From: Psychrobacter lutiphocae DSM 21542
Lineage (GTDB): Bacteria; Pseudomonadota; Gammaproteobacteria; Pseudomonadales; Moraxellaceae
Direction of reading: 5' to 3'
Length of the DNA: 64,000 nt
NCBI RefSeq assembly: GCF_000382145.1
Contig: NZ_KB907626.1
Location: forward strand, 1 to 64,000
Positions 17,236 to 29,275 of this stretch are shown in pieces (positions within the stretch are counted from its first letter, which is position 1; each line of letters opens with the position of its first letter). The position numbers were made by a program, and so were the translations under genes. The notes under the pieces were generated by a model. It did not search any database and had not been told where the DNA came from. It saw nothing but the letters and a program-made list of their open reading frames with translations.

Positions 17236-18267
17236 TTAATGTAGGTGTGGATCAAGGTGTTGACAATGATGTGGCTGATGAATGTACGGTTGCACATATT
17301 GATGTCCAAATAGCTTTTGAAACTCTTGTGATGTACCAATAGTACTAGGCTGACCTTCACAGCAAATATGTTTATTTAAACAAATTACTCGGCGACTGCC
17401 ACGCATTACCCAATGCAAATCATGAGAAACTACCACCATAGCGCATTGCAAAAAATCAGGTAGATCATCAATAAATTCGTAGAGCCAACGCTCACTTTCA
17501 GGATCAAGTCCTTGCATTGGCTCATCTAGTATTAATAAATTTGGTTTTGCCAAAAAAGAGCGGGCCAACAGCACTCGTTGAGTTTCGCCGCCAGATAAAT
17601 GAATAACCTGCTTTGCTAACAAAGGTGAAATCGACAGGTATTGATATAAAAAATCGAGCTCATCAGTGCTAAGCCTGCTTTTAGTTTGTGCTAATAAATC
17701 CTGTACTCGCAGTGGCAAGATTGGTGGAATGCTAAACTTTTGTGGCACATAGCCGACTTTTAGATCTGGATGACAGCTAATCCTACCAGACGTAGGAGAG
17801 ATAAGTCCCAACATCAACTTCATTAATGTAGATTTTCCAGCACCATTAGGGCCAATAACACTGATTTTTTCATTGGGCATAATTTTCAAGTTAATATTGG
17901 TTAACAGTACTTTTTGTGGTGTGCTGGCATCTGACGTATAACTATGTTTGGTGTGGCTTTTATGTTGCCCGTTCTTTTGCTGTGCAGAGCGTGCGCCAGA
18001 GAGCCAGTTAACTCTTGAACACCAAGTATGACGACCTACATTACTATGACCACTAACCTGATAACCAATAGAGTCTAGGGTCATTAAAGGTGTTGTCTGT
18101 AATTGAGACAGATGTTTAGATTTGGAGTTAGACTGGGACAGAGGGCTAGTGGGTGCCTGCTGTTTTTGGATGTTTACTGGTCTGGATGCGCTCATATTAT
18201 GGCTCATAGGGTAGTTTATATTGTGTTTATACTGATACATTGGTGTAACTTGGTAAGCAGCTATCAC
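17236..18267 (-). CDS. znuC: Zinc ABC transporter ATP-binding protein ZnuC
   Basis: Cytoplasmic ATPase of the zinc importer. Walker A is IGPNGAGKST, the signature LSGGETQRVLLARS, Walker B LLILDEPMQGLD and the switch His VVVSHDLHW. At 343 residues it exceeds the usual 250-280. There is a Ser/Gln/His-rich N-terminus, and an insertion of about 45 residues sits between the first strand (MTLDSIGYQVSG) and VLLTNINLKI. The C-terminus is His-rich (HQPHHCQHLDPHLH), as in other ZnuC proteins. The first ATG overlaps zur by 41 bp; an ATG at 18207 after the zur stop is also possible. Confidence 0.93.
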   Translation of the reverse strand: MIAAYQVTPMYQYKHNINYPMSHNMSASRPVNIQKQQAPTSPLSQSNSKSKHLSQLQTTPLMTLDSIGYQVSGHSNVGRHTWCSRVNWLSGARSAQQKNGQHKSHTKHSYTSDASTPQKVLLTNINLKIMPNEKISVIGPNGAGKSTLMKLMLGLISPTSGRISCHPDLKVGYVPQKFSIPPILPLRVQDLLAQTKSRLSTDELDFLYQYLSISPLLAKQVIHLSGGETQRVLLARSFLAKPNLLILDEPMQGLDPESERWLYEFIDDLPDFLQCAMVVVSHDLHWVMRGSRRVICLNKHICCEGQPSTIGTSQEFQKLFGHQYVQPYIHQPHHCQHLDPHLH

Positions 18268-18802
18268 ATAAGCCCTTTAATTCCATGACACTTTGTTGTA
18301 CTTGAAAGCCAACTTGATGTTTGACGTAGTCAACAATCTGTTGTACTGGTAACCCACTAAATTCTTGTACTCGTTGACAGGCATCACATAACAAAAAAAC
18401 TGCGTTATGCGCATCACGGGGATGGCAGCAGGGGACAAAGGCATTTATCGAGGTTAGCTGATGGATAAAGCCAAACTCTAATAAAAACTCTAAAGTGCGA
18501 TAAATAGTTGGTGGTGCTACCATTTTAGCTTTTTCGCCTTGTTGTTTTGCACGCTTATCTTGTAAACTCTGAATCAAATCATAGGCACCTAACGGTTTAT
18601 CTGCTTGTAAAATAAGCTGATATACGGCTTTTCTTAGTGGTGTAAAGCGGGCACCCTTTAAGCCACACAACTTTTCTGCGGCTAATAGACGTTGCCTGAC
18701 CTCTTGATCTGAGAAGGCCTGTACATCATGTAAATGAGGCCCTGAGTGGTTGTCGCAAGCTGCATCGTGTATATCTGGCTGGGTTATTGACACAGTCATC
18801 AC
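18227..18802 (-). CDS. zur: Zinc uptake regulator Zur (Fur family)
   Basis: A 191-residue Fur-family repressor. The winged helix includes APPTIYRTLEFLLEFGFIHQL. Metal ligands are visible in the CCHPRDAHNAVFLLCDACQ block and the terminal CDSC. Linkage to znuCB and the divergent znuA, with a Zur-type palindrome between them, identifies it as Zur rather than Fur. It represses zinc import when zinc is bound. An AGGAGG ribosome site precedes the ATG. Confidence 0.95.
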   Translation of the reverse strand: MMTVSITQPDIHDAACDNHSGPHLHDVQAFSDQEVRQRLLAAEKLCGLKGARFTPLRKAVYQLILQADKPLGAYDLIQSLQDKRAKQQGEKAKMVAPPTIYRTLEFLLEFGFIHQLTSINAFVPCCHPRDAHNAVFLLCDACQRVQEFSGLPVQQIVDYVKHQVGFQVQQSVMELKGLCDSCLPSYTNVSV

Positions 18803-18920
18803 CTACCTCCTTTGAATTTTATGTTAAGCCTTTAGGGCTCAAGCCATAGCCAAGCTAGGCCAAAAGTTGTGATTGAGAGAATTATTCAATCGGTTAACCT
18901 AAAATGACTTAATTTTATAT

Positions 18921-18938
18921 GAGTTATAGTATAACATA
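18921..18938. promoter_or_regulatory. Zur box between zur-znuCB and znuA
   Basis: GTTATAGTATAAC at 18923-18935 is a perfect 6-1-6 palindrome and matches the core of the gammaproteobacterial Zur operator (GTTATA-N-TATAAC). It lies midway between the divergent zur and znuA starts, so one site could control both. Confidence 0.8.
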
Positions 18939-19020
18939 TCTAGTAAATACTCCCTAATTATCACTTTATCTGACACATCGTATTTATTAATACAAAATAT
19001 ATTGATAAAAAGAGGCCCAT

Positions 19021-20022
19021 ATGTTGGTATCAAAACTGAAAAAAAATAAACTTAATAAAGTTAAAAAAAGTCTCTGCATCGCTTTATTAAGTATAGCACC
19101 AGTACTATCCGCCACTTACCATAGCGCGCAAGCGGTAGAAACGACCACCACCACAAGCAGCAGTTTAGCCAAAAAAGTAAAACCTAAGTCTTGGCGTCAT
19201 ATTAGTATCGATGCTTTGCCAGACAGTATTCGTAATAAGACACAAGTTGCAGTGAGCAACTATCCTTTATTCTTATTAAGTCAGGCAGTGACAAAAGGTG
19301 CTCCGTCAGCAAAATTACTGCTAGAACCAGGTGATGTCGGGCATCACGGCAGTTTAAGTCCAGGCGATATGAAGACGGTAAAAGACAGTCGTTATGTGGT
19401 GTGGTTTGGCAATGAGCTTGAGTCCAACTTGGTCAAGTCTGTGGGTGGCAGTGTCAATAGCATCAGCTTATTTGAATTAAACGCCTTTTATCGTGAGCCG
19501 CTGCGCGATGTTAAGGGTGTGCCAATCAAAGACACCTTAGACCCTCATATCTGGCTTAATCCAGAAAATGCCAAAGCCATTACCAGAGCGTTAGGTGCCA
19601 TCTTCAGTCGAGCCAATCCAGAATATAAAGAGGTTTATGCTGCTAACGTTCGTGAGTTTGCCAAGCAGATGGATGAGGCGGTTCGTCAAGCACAGTTAAA
19701 GTCGAGCACAGCGCAGCCTTATTGGGCTTATCATGATGCGTTTCACTATATCGAGCCCACATTAAAGCTAAATATGGTTGGTGCCTTGACGATAGATCAT
19801 CACCTGCCACCAAAAGCGAGCCAGTTTCATTGGTTAATACAAAACCGACCACAACCAAAGATGTGTATATTATTGCAGGCAGACAGCAATCAAGGTGTAC
19901 TTAGTAAGTTAAAACCAGTGACTAGTAGCGTACAGCAAGAAGATATGAGTAGTGCAAACGACTTTATATCAGGCTGGCGAGAATTAAGCGAAGATATAAA
20001 CCAATGTATTGGGCGAGTATAA
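19021..20022 (+). CDS. znuA: Zinc ABC transporter substrate-binding protein ZnuA
   Basis: A 333-residue periplasmic zinc-binding protein. The N-terminus is very basic, followed by LCIALLSIAPVLSATYHSAQA, a Sec signal peptide cut near residue 38. Candidate metal ligands are the His pair in GDVGHHGSL, H in DTLDPHIWLNPENA, H in YHDAFHYIEP and D in LLQADSNQG. The usual His-rich loop is absent or reduced. It is divergent from zur-znuC-znuB with the Zur box in the shared promoter, and ends at the hairpin at 20145-20192. Confidence 0.92.
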   Translation: MLVSKLKKNKLNKVKKSLCIALLSIAPVLSATYHSAQAVETTTTTSSSLAKKVKPKSWRHISIDALPDSIRNKTQVAVSNYPLFLLSQAVTKGAPSAKLLLEPGDVGHHGSLSPGDMKTVKDSRYVVWFGNELESNLVKSVGGSVNSISLFELNAFYREPLRDVKGVPIKDTLDPHIWLNPENAKAITRALGAIFSRANPEYKEVYAANVREFAKQMDEAVRQAQLKSSTAQPYWAYHDAFHYIEPTLKLNMVGALTIDHHLPPKASQFHWLIQNRPQPKMCILLQADSNQGVLSKLKPVTSSVQQEDMSSANDFISGWRELSEDINQCIGRV

Positions 20023-20445
20023 TGTCATTTACGGAATGAATTAGAATTAATAGTAGAAGGGTCTTTGTCAGGCATGGGGCTTGATTTGAATTATAAAAAA
20101 TAAACAGAGCATAAATAAGATAAGCAGACAAGTAATAATAAATACAAGCGCTAAGTCTCTGTATATTAAGAAAGGTGGCTTAGCGCTTTTGTAATAACTT
20201 ACTTTTAATAACCTGCTTTTAATAACTTACTTTTAATAAACTACAAGGGCAATATGTTTGTAACTTTTACACCCCATTGTTTATGATTGGTTAATACAAA
20301 CAATTGATTGAATAGTAAAATTACAAAAATATCTACAAAGTAGTTAGGTAAAAAATAAGGTAACACCTTGATTACACATGGATATATAAAAACCGTTTGA
20401 CAAATATATACTTTTCTCTTGCTTTACTAGAGGACCATATCTATA
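20023..20445. other. Spacer between znuA and the ATP synthase operon
   Basis: 423 bp. It holds the znuA terminator, then an irregular tandem TAATAACTTACTTT-type repeat (about 20195-20240). TTGACA at 20397, about 20-45 bp upstream of atpI, could be a -35 element, but the matching -10 is poor. Confidence 0.5.
20145..20192 (+). terminator. Terminator after znuA
   Basis: Stem CAAGCGCTAAG / CTTAGCGCTTTTG with a 23-base loop, ending in a short T run. It lies about 125 bp after the znuA stop. Confidence 0.65.
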
Positions 20446-20901
20446 ATGGTTGCGTTTTGTGACACAGACTTAGCTATGGTTACTCATTCAAATACGCCAT
20501 TACGTGCGTCGCAACGAAAAGACTTGCAGCGACAGAAGCTAAAACGACAAGTTCGGCTTAGTTCAACAATGTTACTGTGTATCATTCTGATAACTTGGTT
20601 AATCGATGCGAGCGTATTAAATAGCAAGCTGTTAATTACCCAAGGCATAACACTTGGTGCTTTTATTAACTGGCTAGCACAATCAATTTTTGCTGGGCTA
20701 GTTTTTCGTTATACAGGCGCACAGGCAAAGCACAGCATAGTTGGCCAAATGTATCTTGGTCAAATTATTAAATGGGTGGTGGTAATTTCAGGGTTTGGAC
20801 TGGTGTTTTTCGCCATTAAACCTATTTCTGCCGGCGCTGTTATTTTTGGTTTTATTGCCATGCAGATGGGTCACTTTATTAGTTTATGGAAGTTTCGATA
20901 A
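20446..20901 (+). CDS. atpI: ATP synthase subunit I-like membrane protein AtpI
   Basis: A 151-residue protein with four hydrophobic segments (LLCIILITWLID; GITLGAFINWLAQSIFAGLVF; IKWVVVISGFGLVFFAI; AGAVIFGFIAMQMGHFISLW) after a basic N-terminus. Size, topology and position first in the atp cluster identify it as AtpI, a poorly conserved accessory subunit that helps assemble the c-ring. The start at ATG 20446 has a CTAGAGGA motif upstream; a second ATG at residue 16 also fits. A 656-bp gap separates it from atpB. Confidence 0.8.
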   Translation: MVAFCDTDLAMVTHSNTPLRASQRKDLQRQKLKRQVRLSSTMLLCIILITWLIDASVLNSKLLITQGITLGAFINWLAQSIFAGLVFRYTGAQAKHSIVGQMYLGQIIKWVVVISGFGLVFFAIKPISAGAVIFGFIAMQMGHFISLWKFR

Positions 20902-21427
20902 GTTTACTATTGATGGGCTGTTAATAATAAAGCGCTACTTTAATAAGCCGAGAGTGATGAGATGGGCGATTAAGGCAAACTAATATGTAAACGCAACAGT
21001 CATAAACTATATATAAAGTTATAAAAGACATATAAAGTTATAAAAGAAGTAAGAAATTTAATGTAAATACGCTAGCATCGAATAAGTACAATGTGAGCCA
21101 TCAACGTACAGCTCTAACATAATACAATCATAGTAATACATAGCTATACAAAGCATTTAACAAAAATACAGAGTATATAAATAAGGCTCACTTTAATTAA
21201 AAAAAGCCAGTATTAGCTAAAATGAATATGATTTATAGCTATTCAATGGTGGTCGAAAAAAACAGTCAGTATCACTATGATAAACATGAGTATAAACCAT
21301 GATAACTCTGTATAAATAGTGTATGATATATATACGTTTTTTATATGACTACCGAATCTATAAACAAGGTTTATAACAAATTCAGTAAGATTGAACTTAA
21401 GAACTAAACAAATTCTTTACACTTTTA

Positions 21428-21457
21428 ACAACCTGCATTAATATAGAGGTTGGTTTT
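21428..21457 (+). terminator. Terminator-like hairpin in the atpB leader
   Basis: A short stem CAACC / GGTTG, with flanking A/T pairs, is followed by a run of six T. It is 100 bp upstream of atpB, so it could act as a leader attenuator or end a transcript from atpI. Confidence 0.45.
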
Positions 21458-21466
21458 TTAAGCGCC

Positions 21467-21524
21467 AAATTTATTTAGCAAAGTGTAGGCTTTTAAGAGT
21501 AAATATTTTTTGCTAAATAAATTT
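21467..21524. repeat. 16-bp perfect inverted repeat before atpB
   Basis: AAATTTATTTAGCAAA and TTTGCTAAATAAATTT are separated by 26 bases. The right arm ends 33 bp before the atpB ATG. It could fold as an RNA hairpin or be a protein-binding dyad. Confidence 0.65.
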
Positions 21525-21554
21525 ATGGTTAACACAAACTTATAAGAAGCTTAG

Positions 21555-22424
<870 letters not shown>

Positions 22425-22433
22425 TTTAGTTAG

Positions 22434-22730
<297 letters not shown>

Positions 22731-22750
22731 TTAAACATCAGTTAAGCCTG

Positions 22751-22842
22751 TTGACCATTCGATGTTTCAATAGATAGTACTTGATGTTTCAATTGATAGT
22801 ACTAGATGTTTAAATAGATGGTACTTGATGCCGAATGGTCAA
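22751..22842 (+). repeat. Hairpin enclosing three 22-bp tandem repeats (atpE-atpF spacer)
   Basis: An 11-bp perfect stem, TTGACCATTCG / CGAATGGTCAA, closes a loop made of three consecutive 22-bp units (22761-22782, 22783-22804, 22805-22826) starting GATGTTT(C/A)AAT. It has no T-tract, so it is not a normal terminator. It lies where differential expression of the highly abundant c subunit would be set. Confidence 0.75.
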
Positions 22843-22876
22843 TGAAACTGATTTTTATTAATAAAGAGGTGATCGT

Positions 22877-23347
22877 GTGAATATTAATCTAACCCTTATC
22901 GGTCAGTCCATAGCCTTTGCAATATTTGTTTTATTTTGCATGAAGTTTGTATGGCCTTTCTTATCAGGCGCAATTGATGAACGTCAGAAAAAAATTGCTG
23001 AAGGTCTGAATGCGGCGGAAAAGGCAAAAGAAGACTTAGCAAGTGCAGAGCAATCGGCTGAGCAAGAACTTGCAACTGCAAAAGTAAAAGCTGCCGCACT
23101 TATTGAACAAGCTAATAAAAGTGCAAATCAGCTTATTGAAGAAGCAAAAGCGCAGGCACAAGTTGAAGGCGAACGTATACGCCAGCAAGCACGTGAATCG
23201 ATAGATCTTGAGATCAATCAAGCACGTGAAAGCTTACGCACTCAAGTATCAGAGCTTGCAGTACTAGGCGCAGAGCAGATACTAAAAGAAAAAATTGATT
23301 CGCAAAAGCATGCCAGTATGCTGGAGGAGTTAGCAGCTAAGCTTTAG
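22877..23347 (+). CDS. atpF: ATP synthase F0 subunit b
   Basis: A 156-residue subunit with one N-terminal membrane helix ([23 protein letters not shown]) and a long charged Ala/Glu/Gln-rich coiled coil that forms the peripheral stalk. It uses a GTG start with AAGAGGTGATC upstream. Length matches the family. Confidence 0.96.
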   Translation: MNINLTLIGQSIAFAIFVLFCMKFVWPFLSGAIDERQKKIAEGLNAAEKAKEDLASAEQSAEQELATAKVKAAALIEQANKSANQLIEEAKAQAQVEGERIRQQARESIDLEINQARESLRTQVSELAVLGAEQILKEKIDSQKHASMLEELAAKL

Positions 23348-23518
23348 TTGATAGTTGCTAATTTTTTAGAGTAACGAATGATGTTGCTATATGGCTTTAA
23401 TATGGCAAAATGAAAAATCAACTGCCAGTCAATCATAATTTTTCAATTAATCGATGCTCAATTTTTGTTATCTGGTTTGTTAAAATAAGTTTTTCAAAAA
23501 AGTGGCTAAGAGGACATA

Positions 23519-24148
23519 ATGGCTGAATTATCTACACTAGCGAGACCCTATGCTAAAGCAGCATTTGACTATGCCCATGAAAACTCGGTCATCGGTGAGT
23601 GGGAAGATTTCTTGCTTATCGCAAGTAGCGTGGTTAGTGATTCTGCCTTCGAGCATATGTTAGACAACCCAGCTATTACGGCCCAGCAAAAAGCAAAAGC
23701 ACTTGTCAGCATTTACGATGAACAAGTTACCTCAACTGAAGCAACTGCGCTTAAGTCATTGCTTTTTAGTGCTCAAGGTCATAATAGAGGCGGACAGGCT
23801 AACGATCCACTGCCGGCGGCTTCTACTCAAATTCAAAATTTTGTGCATCAATTAGCCGAGCAAGAGCGTTTAAGCTTACTACCTCAGGTTTATGAGCAAT
23901 TTCGCTTGTATCGTGCAGAAGCACTCAAGCAAATTGATGCATATGTGACGTCTGCATATCCGCTACAAGAAGCTCAGCGTAACTTGTTAAAGCTAAGATT
24001 AGAAAAGAACTTTAACGCATCTGTAATCCTTCATGAGGATGTAGATCCTAGTTTAATAGCGGGTGCTACTATAAAAATTGGCGATAAGCTTATTGATGAC
24101 TCGGTGCGTGGTAAATTAAAACAGTTAAAAACACAGCTAACTGCTTAA
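23519..24148 (+). CDS. atpH: ATP synthase F1 subunit delta
   Basis: Peripheral-stalk subunit joining F1 to the b dimer. TLARPYAKAAFDYA opens the protein, and the C-terminal LIAGATIKIGDKLIDDSVRGKL is diagnostic. At 209 residues it is about 30 longer than usual. The extra residues lie in the middle, around AQGHNRGGQANDPLPAASTQ, between the N-terminal helical domain and the C-terminal domain. An AAGAGGA motif precedes the ATG. Confidence 0.95.
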   Translation: MAELSTLARPYAKAAFDYAHENSVIGEWEDFLLIASSVVSDSAFEHMLDNPAITAQQKAKALVSIYDEQVTSTEATALKSLLFSAQGHNRGGQANDPLPAASTQIQNFVHQLAEQERLSLLPQVYEQFRLYRAEALKQIDAYVTSAYPLQEAQRNLLKLRLEKNFNASVILHEDVDPSLIAGATIKIGDKLIDDSVRGKLKQLKTQLTA

Positions 24149-24381
24149 CGCATATTTAATTAATACTCATAATTAATACTAATGAAAAGTGATAAGCGTT
24201 AATTACGAAATGTAATCATAGCTCACTGACATTATATTGCTTATTAATTATATTGCTTATTATTTGTAGTGACTGAGACAGTGAGTATAGACACAAATGA
24301 ATACTTACATGCCAAACAGTCACTAGAGCATTAATAAACCAGCGAGTAAGCAGGCAATCACAAATTAAAGGAAACAAGGCA

Positions 24382-25926
24382 ATGCAACAATTGAATCCAG
24401 CAGAGATCAGTCAGCTGATTAAGCAGCGAATTCAAGACCTTGATACGGGTGCGACCGCAAAAAATGAAGGCACTATCGTCAAAGTATTTGATGGTATTGT
24501 TCAAATTCATGGTCTTGAAGATGCAATGTACGGTGAGATGATTGAGTTTGAAGGTGATGTCTATGGTATGGCATTGAACCTTGAACAAGACTCCGTAGGT
24601 GCCGTTGTTTTGGGTGATTACCTAGGTCTGCAAGAAGGTCAAAAAGCTTACTGTACTGGCCGTATTCTTGAAGTACCAGTAGGTCCTGAGTTGTTAGGAC
24701 GTGTGGTAGACGCTTTAGGAAACCCAATTGACGGCAAAGGTCCAATCAATGCGAAGTTAACAGATAAAGTAGAAAAAATTGCGCCAGGTGTTATTGCTCG
24801 TCAATCAGTTGATGAGCCTGTAATGACTGGGTATAAGGCAGTTGACACCATGATTCCAATCGGACGTGGTCAACGTGAACTTATCATTGGGGATCGTCAA
24901 ACTGGTAAAACTGCGTTAGCAATTGACGCCATTATTGCTCAAAAAGATTCAGGCATTAAGTGTATCTATGTTGCAGTAGGTCAGAAGCGTTCGACCATTG
25001 CTAACGTTGTACGTAAGCTTGAAGAAACAGGTGCTTTAGAATATACAACAGTTGTTGTGGCATCAGCTTCTGAACCAGCAGCTCTTCAGTATATTGCGCC
25101 TTACTCTGGTTGTACAATGGGTGAGTATTTCCGAGATCGTGGTGAAGATGCCTTAATTGTTTATGATGACCTATCTAAGCAAGCAGTTGCATATCGTCAA
25201 ATTTCACTATTATTACGCCGTCCACCAGGTCGTGAAGCTTATCCAGGTGATGTCTTCTATCTTCACTCACGTCTACTAGAGCGTGCATCACGTGTTAACG
25301 CTGACTATGTTGAAGAGTTCACTAATGGTGAAGTAAAAGGTCAGACAGGTTCTTTAACTGCGCTACCAATTATTGAAACGCAAGCTGGTGACGTATCTGC
25401 ATTCGTACCAACCAACGTAATTTCGATTACAGACGGTCAGATTTTCTTAGAATCTAACCTATTTAACTCAGGTATCCGACCTGCTGTTAACGCCGGTATT
25501 TCAGTATCTCGTGTTGGTGGTTCAGCTCAGACTAAGATCATCAAAAAGCTATCAGGTGGTATTCGTACTGCACTAGCCCAATATCGTGAGCTAGCTGCCT
25601 TTGCTCAGTTTGCCTCGGATCTTGATGATGCCACTAAGCAACAGCTAGATCATGGTGAGCGTGTGACTGAGCTGATGAAGCAAAAGCAGTATCAGCCTAT
25701 GTCTATTGCTGAGCAAGCTGCTGTTATCTATGCATCGAACGAAGGTTATCTAGCAGATATCCCAGTCGAAAAAATTGGTGCATGGGAAGAAGCATTCTTA
25801 CGCTATATGCATGACGAGCAGGCTGATTTTATGAAAGAGATCGACGAAACAGCAAACTATAATGATGATATTGCGGGCCGTTTAAAAGCTTCAGTTGAAA
25901 CATTTTTACAAAACCACACATTCTAA
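24382..25926 (+). CDS. atpA: ATP synthase F1 subunit alpha
   Basis: A 514-residue regulatory nucleotide-binding subunit. The P-loop [15 protein letters not shown] and the downstream [22 protein letters not shown] block match the family. Length is standard. AAAGGAAACA precedes the ATG. A 233-bp AT-rich spacer lies before it; the gene otherwise follows standard order. Confidence 0.98.
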   Translation: MQQLNPAEISQLIKQRIQDLDTGATAKNEGTIVKVFDGIVQIHGLEDAMYGEMIEFEGDVYGMALNLEQDSVGAVVLGDYLGLQEGQKAYCTGRILEVPVGPELLGRVVDALGNPIDGKGPINAKLTDKVEKIAPGVIARQSVDEPVMTGYKAVDTMIPIGRGQRELIIGDRQTGKTALAIDAIIAQKDSGIKCIYVAVGQKRSTIANVVRKLEETGALEYTTVVVASASEPAALQYIAPYSGCTMGEYFRDRGEDALIVYDDLSKQAVAYRQISLLLRRPPGREAYPGDVFYLHSRLLERASRVNADYVEEFTNGEVKGQTGSLTALPIIETQAGDVSAFVPTNVISITDGQIFLESNLFNSGIRPAVNAGISVSRVGGSAQTKIIKKLSGGIRTALAQYRELAAFAQFASDLDDATKQQLDHGERVTELMKQKQYQPMSIAEQAAVIYASNEGYLADIPVEKIGAWEEAFLRYMHDEQADFMKEIDETANYNDDIAGRLKASVETFLQNHTF

Positions 25927-26036
25927 TTTAATGGGTGCGATTGGCTAGGCTGGTCGCACTATTGAATTGTGTGAATTTGTGATTTATCTGAGCTTGAGAT
26001 TTAACCTCATTTAAACCCCGCCGAATTGGAAATGTT

Positions 26037-26915
26037 ATGGCAAGTTTAAAAGAAATTCGTGCTAAGGTTACCAGTATTAAAAGTACGCAGAAAATCACGC
26101 GTGCGATGCAAATGGTAGCCGCCAGTAAGATGCGCCGTGCTCAAGAGCGTATGGAAGTGGGTCGTCCTTATGCCGAGAGTATGCGTCGCGTGGTTTCCCA
26201 CTTGGTCCATGCGTCTTCAGATTATAAGCATCCATATATGAACAGCCGTGCGATTAATCGTGTGGGTTATATTCTAGTTACTTCTGATCGTGGCTTAGCT
26301 GGTGGATTAAATATCAACTTGTTCAAAAAGTTGATGAAAAATGTACAAGAATTTGAAAACCAATCTGTCGAACCTGAATTTGCAGTGATAGGCTCGAAAG
26401 GTGTTGGTTTTTTTAAAAGCTTTGGTGGCAAAGTAACCTCAGCGATAACAGATTATGGTGATAATCCAACATTTGAGCAAATTAATGCTCCTGTACAAGC
26501 CATGCTTGATGATTATGCAAATGGCAATATAGATCGTATTTATATTGTTTATAATAAGTTTGTGAATGCGATGACTCAGGAGCCTACCGTAAGCCAGCTT
26601 GTGCCACTTCCTGAAGATGCTGTAGAACCAAGCTCAGGTGTTCGTACTGAAAGTAATTGGGATTATATCTACGAGCCTGATGTGAAGACTTTGATTGATG
26701 GTCTTTTAGGTCGTTATATTGAATCTATTGTCTATCAAGCGGTTATGGAAAATATCGCTTCTGAACAATCAGCACGTATGGTCGCTATGAAAGCGGCAAC
26801 GGATAACGCTGGTGACTTAATTGATGATTTACAGTTAGTTTATAACAAGCTGCGTCAAGCGGCAATTACCCGAGAGATTTCGGAAATTGTCGGCGGTGCT
26901 GCTGCTGTTTCCTAA
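26037..26915 (+). CDS. atpG: ATP synthase F1 subunit gamma
   Basis: A 292-residue central-stalk subunit. It has the two terminal helices that form the rotating coiled coil: [20 protein letters not shown] at the start, and [14 protein letters not shown]-like [20 protein letters not shown] near the end. Length is normal. It lies between atpA and atpD. Confidence 0.98.
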   Translation: MASLKEIRAKVTSIKSTQKITRAMQMVAASKMRRAQERMEVGRPYAESMRRVVSHLVHASSDYKHPYMNSRAINRVGYILVTSDRGLAGGLNINLFKKLMKNVQEFENQSVEPEFAVIGSKGVGFFKSFGGKVTSAITDYGDNPTFEQINAPVQAMLDDYANGNIDRIYIVYNKFVNAMTQEPTVSQLVPLPEDAVEPSSGVRTESNWDYIYEPDVKTLIDGLLGRYIESIVYQAVMENIASEQSARMVAMKAATDNAGDLIDDLQLVYNKLRQAAITREISEIVGGAAAVS

Positions 26916-26948
26916 TTGACCCACTTATTTAGAAAGCCCATATTTTAG

Positions 26949-28394
<1,446 letters not shown>

Positions 28395-28640
28395 TGTACC
28401 AGTTAAATTAAGTGTAGATAAAGCTTATTAAGTTAATAGTTGGTTGTGCTATATAGTCGGTTAGTAAGGCGTTTGTTAATTTAACGTATGTACTAACCTG
28501 ACAGCCAACTAGGCAAGTATCTACTAACCAAATATTTTACTATCTAAATCGCTTTGTTTATTAAAAGTAGTTATGTTTTTTATTATATCAAGTGATTTAA
28601 ATTAAATTATTTAATTAATGCGTTAATAATGGAGAGTCGC

Positions 28641-29057
28641 ATGGCAACCTTACAGTGCCGAGTAGTTAGTGCTCGTGAAGAGATATATGCTGGTGATATC
28701 AGCATGTTAATTGCGACGGGTGTTGATGGTGAAATTGGTATATTAGCAGGTCATACGCCACTTATAACTCTACTTAAACCAGGCTCAATGCGTATTCAAA
28801 CTCCAGATGGAAATGAAGAAATTGTTTATGTGTCTGGTGGCGTTCTTGAAGTTCAACCAAAAATGGTAACTGTGTTAGCAGATACAGCTGTACGAGCTGA
28901 TGACTTAGACGAAGCTAAAATCATCGAAGCCCGTAAGAAAGCGGAGCAAATGCTGGTGAATCAATCTGAAACCCTACAAACTAATGCAGCTTTAGCATCA
29001 CTTGCAGAGTCTGTTGCACAGTTACAAACGATTCGTAAGTATCGTAACCGAGCGTAG
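28641..29057 (+). CDS. atpC: ATP synthase F1 subunit epsilon
   Basis: A 138-residue subunit with an N-terminal beta sandwich (ATLQCRVVSAREEIYAGDIS, GEIGILAGHTPLITLLKPG) and a C-terminal helical pair that can inhibit ATP hydrolysis. The ATG at 28641 is chosen because the upstream in-frame ATG overlaps its GGAGAG ribosome site. It is the last gene of the operon and is followed by a strong terminator. Confidence 0.96.
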   Translation: MATLQCRVVSAREEIYAGDISMLIATGVDGEIGILAGHTPLITLLKPGSMRIQTPDGNEEIVYVSGGVLEVQPKMVTVLADTAVRADDLDEAKIIEARKKAEQMLVNQSETLQTNAALASLAESVAQLQTIRKYRNRA

Positions 29058-29102
29058 GCTGGTTAAATATTTTTATATTACATAATAGTGACTGATAAAA
29101 AT

Positions 29103-29130
29103 AACAGCCTACATTAGGCTGTTTTTTTTT
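29103..29130 (+). terminator. Terminator of the ATP synthase operon
   Basis: Stem AACAGCCT / AGGCTGTT with a five-base loop and a run of nine T, 46 bp after the atpC stop. Confidence 0.92.
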
Positions 29131-29275
29131 ATGCTAATATCGGTTATATTAACATTTACATTTCAATTCTATGAAAATTATATATACTGAACTAAACAGC
29201 AATCATTTTAGCGCATAAAACAGCTTGCTTTTAAAGATTGCTATTAAGAGTTTACAATTTTTGAGGAAAATAATA

